Positions 7,472-11,980 of a stretch of DNA of 11,980 nucleotides are shown in pieces. Where the stretch lies: positions 1 to 11,980 of the forward strand of contig JABFWM010000248.1 in assembly GCA_013362195.1 (NCBI GenBank), written 5' to 3'. Both the position numbers and the translations under genes were made by a program. How positions within the stretch are numbered: the first letter of the stretch is position 1; the number at the start of each line of letters is the position of its first letter. The DNA is from Acidobacteriota bacterium (GTDB lineage Bacteria; Acidobacteriota; Vicinamibacteria; Vicinamibacterales; 2-12-FULL-66-21). The notes beneath the pieces are model-generated. The model worked only from the letters and a program-made list of their open reading frames with translations. It made no database searches and was not told the origin of the DNA.

Positions 7472-7478
7472 AACCACG

Positions 7479-7482
7479 CCTC
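7479..7482 (-). promoter_or_regulatory. Ribosome binding site deciding the asd start
   Basis: GAGG within GCGAGGCG, 7 nt before ATG 7471. It lies downstream of the terminator U-tract, so it is transcribed only in read-through RNA. Confidence 0.55.
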
Positions 7483-7511
7483 GCTGCTTCCGTCGCGGCA
7501 CGAGGCCGCGC

Positions 7512-7549
7512 AAAAAAAAACCGCCGGCACCTGGTGGGGGCCGGCGGTT
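7512..7549 (-). terminator. Leader terminator (attenuator) before asd
   Basis: On the minus strand a perfect 10-bp stem AACCGCCGGC / GCCGGCGGTT (7540-7549 and 7519-7528) with an 11-nt loop is followed by an uninterrupted run of nine T's (7512-7520 as A's on the given strand). It is a textbook intrinsic terminator, stronger than the one at the operon end. It lies between the promoter and the first structural gene, where it can only serve to regulate read-through. Its 5' arm can also pair with a segment at 7599-7608 inside the upstream short ORF. Confidence 0.88.
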
Positions 7550-7582
7550 CGTGGAACTCTGCTGCGATCGAACGCTATCCGA

Positions 7583-7660
7583 TCACGAGCACACCTTCAC
7601 CACCGGCCACGCAATTCGCTTGGCCCGCTTTCGAGTGGTGAGGCAGGTGATGCCCGTCAT
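7583..7660 (-). CDS. Putative attenuation leader peptide (25 aa)
   Basis: A 25-codon ORF lies between the promoter and the leader terminator, ending TGA about 33 nt before the terminator stem. Residue composition is Thr 4, Lys 3, Arg 3, Val 3, Ile 2 and Cys 2, with the cluster TTRKRAKRI in codons 8-16. Thr, Lys and Ile all derive from aspartate. Codons 18-21 contain GGCCGGTGGT, which pairs with ACCGCCGGCC at the terminator's 5' arm (10 bp, one G-U). An upstream segment in codons 12-14 (GGCCA, 7621-7625) can pair with TGGCC (7605-7609). There is no Shine-Dalgarno; the predicted transcript starts only about 5 nt before the ATG. Function as a leader peptide is inferred from this layout, not from homology. 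Confidence 0.65.
   Translation of the reverse strand: MTGITCLTTRKRAKRIAWPVVKVCS
7599..7625 (-). promoter_or_regulatory. Antiterminator and protector segments of the attenuator
   Basis: Segment 2 (7599-7608, GGCCGGTGGT in RNA sense) is complementary over 10 positions to segment 3 (7539-7548, ACCGCCGGCC), which is most of the terminator's ascending arm. Segment 1 (7621-7625, GGCCA) can pair with TGGCC at 7605-7609. This hairpin extends inward by three pairs (GCG with UGC) across an A/G mismatch, and it would hide segment 2 when no ribosome is present. This gives the alternative 1:2, 2:3 and 3:4 pairings of classical amino-acid operon leaders. Confidence 0.6.
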
Positions 7661-7671
7661 CGCTGTGCGGG

Positions 7672-7701
7672 ATCTTAGCGCGCGCGGCGTGCGGGAGTCA
7701 A
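7672..7701 (-). promoter_or_regulatory. Sigma70-like promoter of the asd-lysC-dap operon
   Basis: The minus strand has TTGACT (7696-7701), an 18-bp spacer, and TAAGAT (7672-7677). The -35 box matches the consensus at 5 of 6 bases and the -10 at 4 of 6. A start 6-8 nt below the -10 would fall near 7664-7666, only about 4-6 nt before the leader ATG at 7660. Confidence 0.6.
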
Positions 7702-7764
7702 CGGCGGAAACAGGACCTGGCACGTATGGCACAGATTCCCGAATAAGTGTGAGTGTCCCCCTTC
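7702..7764 (-). repeat. Possible dispersed intergenic repeat between the dehydrogenase gene and the operon promoter
   Basis: This 63-bp interval contains a G-run followed by ACACTCACACTT and a direct repeat GTGCCA-TAC-GTGCCA, ending right at the TTGACT box. Its look matches short dispersed intergenic sequences I associate with Acidobacteria-like genomes, but I cannot confirm copy number from one window. No intrinsic terminator for the upstream dehydrogenase gene is visible here. Confidence 0.35.
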
Positions 7765-10700
7765 TCATTTCGGCACGATCGTCGTGTCGTGCTTCGTCGC
7801 GCCGGGCGCGCGGGACAGATACGCCGCCGGCGACAGCACGATCTGGTCGATCGACAGGCCGTCCTCGCGCGTCTGGATGCGAATCGTCTGCGGGCCGCTC
7901 GCGGCAAAGCGGATCGGCGGCCCGAGCACGCCGGCGCCGTAGCCATTGTCCTGCCATCCCCACCCGCCCACGCCGCAGCCGCCGCACTCCTCGAGCACGT
8001 AGGTCGTCGCCGACGTCGATCCGATGCGGAACGTCGGCGCGCCGGCGGCATCGACGCTGCCGGAGAACTGCACGAATGCCGAGTCGTTCGTGTACTGGTC
8101 GCGATCCGCCTTGCCGCGGATCCAGAGGCGATACGGCGTGTTCGCCCGCGCCGTGAACGTCCACTCGACGAAGTGCGCCGGACTCGCGAGCGGCGCCGCG
8201 AGCTTTGCCGCGCCGGCATCGGGTTGCGCGACGCGGGCGCCGCCCGCGGCGGACGGATCCGTGACGTCGCGCCACGTCCCCGCGACGCGCGCGCGATCGC
8301 CCGCATAGAGCACGATGTCCGGCGAGGCGGACGGCGCCTCGGCGCTGACGAGCAGTTCGGGATCGTTCGCGCCGCTCTCGCGGGCGTTGAACGCGAGGTG
8401 CGGCGGACTCGCGGCCGCGGCGCGGAAGATCAACGTGACGAGATTGCGTCCGGCTGCCTTCTCGGCGCGCACGTACGAAGTCACGTCCCATTCGTGCCAC
8501 GCGGCGATCGCATCGGCAACCATCGCCGTATCGAGCACGGCGGTCGTCGACGGCGGACGCGTGTTCCACGTCAGCGCCGTTTCGCTCCATGACGTGTTCG
8601 CCACGCCCTGGACCGTGACCGGCACGTTCGTCGCGCGCGCATCGGAGATCGCCCCGAACAACCGCACGGTTGCCGCGCCGATCGTGGCCACGCCGCGCAG
8701 GTCGAACCTGACGTAGGTCTCGCGCACGAACCCGGGATCGGAGCTGAGCTTCAGCTCCACTCTGGCGTTGCTGCCGAAGTTCGCGGCGGCAGACGCGCCG
8801 CCGCGCACGAACGTGTCGGCGGACGGCGCCAGGCGCGATGCGGCGGCGAAGCGCGCGGAGTACGTCGCGGCGGATGCGGGCGTCACGATCGCGTGCGACG
8901 GCGCGCCGCCGTCGGACCATTCCAGCGGCATCCACGGCTGCCCGGCGCTGTCACTCTGCGTCGCCGCGGTCACATGCAGCACATAGCCCTGCCACGACGT
9001 CACCGTCGTCGGTCCTTTGACCGTCGTCGCGTTCACACCGAGTGACAGTCCAGTGGGATCGGTGGCCAGCGTGATGTTGACGAGCCGCGGGTTGAACCGC
9101 TGCGCGACGGTGGCGGTCGCGCCTTGCGCATCCGTCGCCGTCAGCCGGATCTCCAGATAGCTCGTCGTGGCCGCCGCGAGATCCTCGGGAGCCGGAGCGG
9201 TGATCCGGACGCTGCTGCCGGGAGTGGGCGACAGGAATGGATGCGTGTGGGTGTTGTGGTGCAGCAGCACGGTCCACGAGAGTGACGCGCCCGAGAGCGT
9301 CCCCTGTTCCGCATCGGTCGCGGTGCCGCTCAGCGTCACCGTGTCGCCGACCGCAAACGTCCCGCTGGTCGCGGGCGCGATGATTCTGGGCACCGGCGGC
9401 GTATTCCCCGCGCTGATGCGCACCGTCGCCGTATCGCGTGCGCCGCGCGCGTCGGTGACGGTCACCACGGCATCGAACTGACCCGCGGCCGAGTAAGTGT
9501 GGGTCACGATCGCCGACGTCCCGTGGGCGGCGGCATCGCCGAAGTTCCAGTCGAACGACACGGCGTCGCCGTCGGGATCGCGGCTCGCCGAGGCGTCGAA
9601 GCGAACCGAGAGCGGCAGCGGGCCGGAGAGCGGCGACGCGGAGGCGGCGGCCGTCGGCGAGCGGTTTCCGGTGAACGCGACGCGATGCACCTGGCCGCCG
9701 TTGGCGTAGCTCGTGAAATAGAGCGCCTGCGTGCCGTTGAATGGACCAAACGTCATCGCCACGGCGCTGTTCACGCCGAGACCGGTCATGAAGGTCGATC
9801 GCGAATACGATCCATCGGCGTTGCGCGTCAGCGTGAAGATCGTCCCGCATACGTAATCGCTGAACAGATACGCGCCGGTGTAGGCGGCCGGCCACGCGCC
9901 GTTCGGGACGAACGCGCCGCCGGTGATCGAGGCGCACCCGGAGGCGTGGTCGTAGGCGTAGATCGGGTTGGTCAGGCCGGCTGGCGCTGCGCCACAATCG
10001 GTGGTCGATCCGTTCGCGCAGCTGCCTTCGCGGATGTTCCACCCGTAGTCGGCGCCGCGCGCGATCAGATCGATCTCCTCCCACGTGTTCTGCCCGACGT
10101 CGTTGACGAACAGGCGCGTCGACGCGGCGTTCGGATCGACGGCGAAGCGGAACGGGTTCCGGAAGCCGGATGCGTAGGTCTCCTGGCATCTCTGCCCTGC
10201 GGTGGTGCGGCCGTTCACGTTGCAGCGGGCGGTGCCGGCGCCAAGGAACGGATTGTCCGGCGGGATCGCGCCGTCGCGGGTGATGCGCAGCAGCTTGCCG
10301 ACCAGCACATGCGGATCGCGCGACGCGTCGTTGGCGCCGGCGCAGCCGCTGTTGCCCGCGTAGTCGCACCCGCCGTCACCGGTCGTCACATACAGGTAGC
10401 CGTCTTTCCCGAAGTGCAGGTCGCCCGCGTTGTGGTTGCCGTTCGGCGAGGGGATGTTATCGATGAGCACGACTTCGCTCGCGCGATCGATGACGTTGGC
10501 CGCCGGCAGCACGAACCGTGAGACGCGGTTCACCGGACTGTTGGCGGTGTTCTGTTCGCAGACGGCGAACGTCCTGAAGGTGTAAAACAGATACACGAAC
10601 CGGTTGGTCGCGAAGGCAGGATCCACGGCCACGCCGAGCAGGCCGCGCTCGCTGTTCGTGCAGATGCTCGCCGACAGATTGAGCGCGCTCGTCGCGAGCA

Positions 10701-10902
10701 GCGCGCCGTTCTGCACGATGCGCAACGCCCCGGTCTGGGTCGTGATCAGCAGGCGCCCGTCGGGCGTAAACGCGAGGCCGGTGGGGCTTGCGACCGCGGC
10801 GACGACGGCGTCTTCGAAACCCGGGGGCGGCGCCGCGTGGAGCGGGATCGCCAACGCGAGCAGCAGGAGCATCGAGGCGGACGCGAAAAACGGTCGAGCC
10901 AC
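7765..10902 (-). CDS. Secreted PQQ-dependent sugar dehydrogenase-like protein with PKD, DNRLRE-like and CBM-like domains
   Basis: A 1045-aa exported protein. Residues 1-25 look like a signal peptide (Arg near the start, an MLLLLALAIPL core, then HAAPPP). Residues about 27-410 form a glucose/sorbosone dehydrogenase-type beta-propeller, with PTGLAFTPDGRLL, NGNHNAGDLHFGKDGYLYV (candidate catalytic His near 157), YASGFRNPFRFAVDP and GADYGWN. A PKD domain follows at about 412-498 (FDASASRDPDGD, WNFGD, HTYSAAGQF), then a second Ig-like segment (500-610) with HHNTHTHPF. Residues about 690-855 resemble a DNRLRE domain (ADTFVRGG, RFDLRG, LTWNTRP, WDVTSYV). Residues 860-1030 look like a carbohydrate-binding jelly roll (YRLWIRGKADRD, EECGGCGVGGWGWQDNGYG, QTREDGLSIDQIVLSP). 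The function is probably extracellular sugar or aldose oxidation at polysaccharide surfaces; PQQ use is inferred. GTG 10902 gives the best signal peptide, but no Shine-Dalgarno is visible; ATG 10872 is the alternative. Confidence 0.85.
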   Translation of the reverse strand: MARPFFASASMLLLLALAIPLHAAPPPGFEDAVVAAVASPTGLAFTPDGRLLITTQTGALRIVQNGALLATSALNLSASICTNSERGLLGVAVDPAFATNRFVYLFYTFRTFAVCEQNTANSPVNRVSRFVLPAANVIDRASEVVLIDNIPSPNGNHNAGDLHFGKDGYLYVTTGDGGCDYAGNSGCAGANDASRDPHVLVGKLLRITRDGAIPPDNPFLGAGTARCNVNGRTTAGQRCQETYASGFRNPFRFAVDPNAASTRLFVNDVGQNTWEEIDLIARGADYGWNIREGSCANGSTTDCGAAPAGLTNPIYAYDHASGCASITGGAFVPNGAWPAAYTGAYLFSDYVCGTIFTLTRNADGSYSRSTFMTGLGVNSAVAMTFGPFNGTQALYFTSYANGGQVHRVAFTGNRSPTAAASASPLSGPLPLSVRFDASASRDPDGDAVSFDWNFGDAAAHGTSAIVTHTYSAAGQFDAVVTVTDARGARDTATVRISAGNTPPVPRIIAPATSGTFAVGDTVTLSGTATDAEQGTLSGASLSWTVLLHHNTHTHPFLSPTPGSSVRITAPAPEDLAAATTSYLEIRLTATDAQGATATVAQRFNPRLVNITLATDPTGLSLGVNATTVKGPTTVTSWQGYVLHVTAATQSDSAGQPWMPLEWSDGGAPSHAIVTPASAATYSARFAAASRLAPSADTFVRGGASAAANFGSNARVELKLSSDPGFVRETYVRFDLRGVATIGAATVRLFGAISDARATNVPVTVQGVANTSWSETALTWNTRPPSTTAVLDTAMVADAIAAWHEWDVTSYVRAEKAAGRNLVTLIFRAAAASPPHLAFNARESGANDPELLVSAEAPSASPDIVLYAGDRARVAGTWRDVTDPSAAGGARVAQPDAGAAKLAAPLASPAHFVEWTFTARANTPYRLWIRGKADRDQYTNDSAFVQFSGSVDAAGAPTFRIGSTSATTYVLEECGGCGVGGWGWQDNGYGAGVLGPPIRFAASGPQTIRIQTREDGLSIDQIVLSPAAYLSRAPGATKHDTTIVPK

Positions 10903-10941
10903 GAAGGAGTCATCTGCGCAGCAACGCGCATACCAGCGAGT

Positions 10942-10959
10942 GGACGGCTGGAACCGTCC
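10942..10959 (-). other. Short hairpin between pheA and the dehydrogenase-like gene
   Basis: GGACGG-TTCCAG-CCGTCC on the minus strand is a perfect 6-bp stem with a 6-nt loop, 20 bp after the pheA stop. It lacks a U-tract, so it is not a standard terminator. It could stabilise the pheA transcript or reduce read-through. It may also be chance in GC-rich DNA. Confidence 0.3.
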
Positions 10960-10978
10960 CCGGCACGTCTGCCCGGCG

Positions 10979-11800
10979 TCAGACGTCCTCTTTCCAGGAT
11001 CGGTAGCTCCCCAGCGTGCGCACCCATTGGGTGAACTCACCGAGGTCCGCGAGCGCGCGGCCGCACGCGAGCGAATCGCGCGCGACGTCCACGTCGACGT
11101 AGAACATGTACTCCCAGGGCCGGCCGCGCAGCGGACGAGATTCGAGTTTCGTGAGATTGATGTCGCGCAGCGCAAAGCCGGCGAGGGCCTTGAAGAGCGT
11201 GCCGGGCTTGCTCTGCAGCGCGAAGACGATCGAGGTCTTGTTCGCGTCCGGCACGTCGCGGCCGCTGCGCGCCACGACGAAGAAGCGGGTGATGTTCCCT
11301 TCGAAGTCCTGGATCGATTCGCGGAGGATCTCGAGGTTGAACACCTCCGCCGCCCGGCGCGAGGCGACGGCCGCGGCATCGTCGCGTCCGCTCTCGCGCA
11401 CCATCTTGGCGGCGCCGGCAGTGTCGTAGACGGCGACGATCTCGACGCCGGCGAGGCGCTGCAGAAAATCTTCACACTGCGCCAGCGCCTGGGGATGCGA
11501 GTAGACGACCTTCACGTCGTCCATGGACGTGCCGGGGAGCGCGAGGAGGCAGTGGTCGACGCGGAGTTCCACCTCGCCGACGATCGGCAGCTCGTGTTCG
11601 ACGAGCAGGTCGTAGTTGCGATGGATGCTGCCGCCGATCGAGTTCTCCATCGGGAGAATGCCGTGGGTGGCGCGGCCATCGGTGACGGCGTGGAAGACGT
11701 CCTCGAACGTGGGACAGGGCAGCACGTCAGCGGAGGCCGCCCAGCGCCGCGCCGCTGCCTCGCTGTACGCGCCGGGTTCGCCTTGGAATGCAATTCGCAC
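10979..11800 (-). CDS. pheA: Prephenate (or arogenate) dehydratase with ACT domain
   Basis: Converts prephenate to phenylpyruvate, or arogenate to phenylalanine, in phenylalanine synthesis. The 273-aa monofunctional protein starts with FQGEPGAYSEAA (5-16). It continues with PMENSIGGSIHRNYDLL, VDHCLLALPG and SHPQALAQCE, and has the catalytic NITRFF block with the Thr-Arg-Phe triad. The C-terminal ACT domain begins at KTSIVFALQSKPGTLFKAL and contains LTKLESRP, the phenylalanine-binding motif, so feedback inhibition by Phe is expected. There is no fused chorismate mutase. Sequence style resembles plant plastid arogenate dehydratases more than the E. coli P-protein. GTG 11800 is chosen because the family's first strand (VRIAFQG) begins there. 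No Shine-Dalgarno is present, and a TATAGT lies 7 nt upstream, suggesting a leaderless message. Confidence 0.93.
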   Translation of the reverse strand: MRIAFQGEPGAYSEAAARRWAASADVLPCPTFEDVFHAVTDGRATHGILPMENSIGGSIHRNYDLLVEHELPIVGEVELRVDHCLLALPGTSMDDVKVVYSHPQALAQCEDFLQRLAGVEIVAVYDTAGAAKMVRESGRDDAAAVASRRAAEVFNLEILRESIQDFEGNITRFFVVARSGRDVPDANKTSIVFALQSKPGTLFKALAGFALRDINLTKLESRPLRGRPWEYMFYVDVDVARDSLACGRALADLGEFTQWVRTLGSYRSWKEDV

Positions 11801-11807
11801 GGTGGTT

Positions 11808-11813
11808 ACTATA
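11808..11813 (-). promoter_or_regulatory. Candidate -10 box of pheA
   Basis: TATAGT on the minus strand matches the -10 consensus at 5 of 6 bases and ends 7 nt before GTG 11800. Transcription would begin at or next to the start codon. No good -35 is visible in the GC-rich DNA 17-18 bp upstream. Confidence 0.4.
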
Positions 11814-11880
11814 CACAACGACCCGCGTGCGCTGGCGCCGCCATCGCGACGGCTGAGCACGTGTGAGTTCTCTCGCGCAC

Positions 11881-11900
11881 GCCGGGTCTGAAGACCCGGC
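11881..11900. repeat. Perfect 9-bp inverted repeat GCCGGGTCT-GA-AGACCCGGC
   Basis: A 20-bp near-perfect palindrome with a 2-bp centre lies about 80 bp upstream of pheA. There is no adjacent T-run on either strand, so it is more like a REP-type element than a terminator. Its GGGTCT/AGACCC arms recall the palindrome array at the left edge, but the units are not the same. Confidence 0.7.
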
Positions 11901-11922
11901 CTACGCCTCGCTCGCCGCGGCC

Positions 11923-11980
11923 GCCCGTCGCCCCTCGCCCCTCGCCCGTCGCCTGTCGCCCCTCGCCCGTCGCCCCTCGC
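11923..11980. repeat. Heptanucleotide tandem repeat GCCC(C/G)TC
   Basis: Eight consecutive 7-bp units run from 11923 to 11978: GCCCGTC, GCCCCTC twice, GCCCGTC, GCCTGTC, GCCCCTC, GCCCGTC and GCCCCTC. A ninth begins at 11979, so the array continues past the window. A 7-bp period is not a multiple of three, so the array would shift frame with copy number if it lay in a gene; here it appears intergenic. Confidence 0.85.

Noticed and set aside
7472..7513. Earlier asd start near 7513
   Set aside because: It would lie in the U-tract of the leader terminator and add an Arg-rich stretch; ATG 7471 has a proper ribosome binding site.
5301..7678. Long plus-strand ORFs antisense to lysC and asd (539 and 396 codons)
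   Set aside because: They are Arg/His/Asp-rich antisense shadows typical of high-GC genes, while the minus-strand frames carry intact family motifs.
7471..7701. Lysine (L-box) riboswitch before asd
   Set aside because: I could not find the conserved L-box core elements or a five-way junction layout, and the leader is mostly occupied by the short ORF and terminator. A covariance-model search would settle it.
7661..8935. Long minus-strand ORF of about 450 codons ending with the leader peptide
   Set aside because: Upstream of codon 426 it is an Arg-rich out-of-frame shadow of the dehydrogenase gene. Only the last 25 codons lie outside that gene and below the promoter.
10903..11475. N-terminal extension of the dehydrogenase-like protein
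   Set aside because: The extension overlaps pheA in another frame, is Arg/Ser-rich, and would bury a good signal peptide in the middle of the protein.
10604..11866. 420-codon plus-strand ORF antisense to pheA and the dehydrogenase start
   Set aside because: It spans two well-supported minus-strand genes and their spacer, has no recognisable domain, and shows a composition expected of an antisense frame.

Overview
The window is high-GC DNA from what looks like an uncultured or environmental bacterium, most likely an Acidobacteriota of the Vicinamibacteria type. That placement is an inference. It rests on base composition, the dense 13-bp GGGGTC-T-GACCCC palindromes, the other intergenic hairpin repeats, an archaeal/fungal-type aspartate-semialdehyde dehydrogenase beside a succinylase-type DAP pathway, and a large secreted PQQ-dehydrogenase-like protein. 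No rRNA, tRNA, transposase or CRISPR array was found.

Left edge (1-1160, + strand): nine same-orientation copies of a short palindrome, partly within a 75-bp tandem duplication, run into the 5' end of ureD, a urease accessory gene. The start codon of ureD is unclear because the reading frame passes through four copies of the repeat. A small unknown gene (1169-1357, - strand) converges on ureD.

Centre (1485-7701, - strand): a compact lysine/aspartate-family operon transcribed right to left, asd-lysC-dapB-dapA-dapD-dapE. Most junctions overlap or nearly abut, and a weak intrinsic terminator follows dapE. Together the genes carry aspartyl phosphate formation (LysC), reduction to the semialdehyde (Asd), condensation with pyruvate (DapA), reduction (DapB), succinylation (DapD) and desuccinylation (a DapE-like M20 enzyme). 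The aminotransferase step, DapF and LysA are not in the window.

Upstream of asd is the most interesting region. A sigma70-like promoter lies only a few bases before a 25-codon ORF rich in Thr and Lys/Arg. This is followed by a strong terminator with nine Us just before asd. A 10-nt stretch inside codons 18-21 of the short ORF can pair with the 5' arm of the terminator. This has the architecture of ribosome-mediated transcription attenuation, here apparently for a lysine operon.

Right part (7765-11800, - strand): pheA (prephenate or arogenate dehydratase with an ACT domain) is followed after 76 bp by a 1045-residue secreted protein. That protein has a glucose/sorbosone-dehydrogenase beta-propeller, a PKD domain, a DNRLRE-like domain and a C-terminal carbohydrate-binding-like jelly roll. 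The right edge (11801-11980) holds the pheA promoter region, a perfect 9-bp hairpin and a heptanucleotide tandem repeat that runs off the window.
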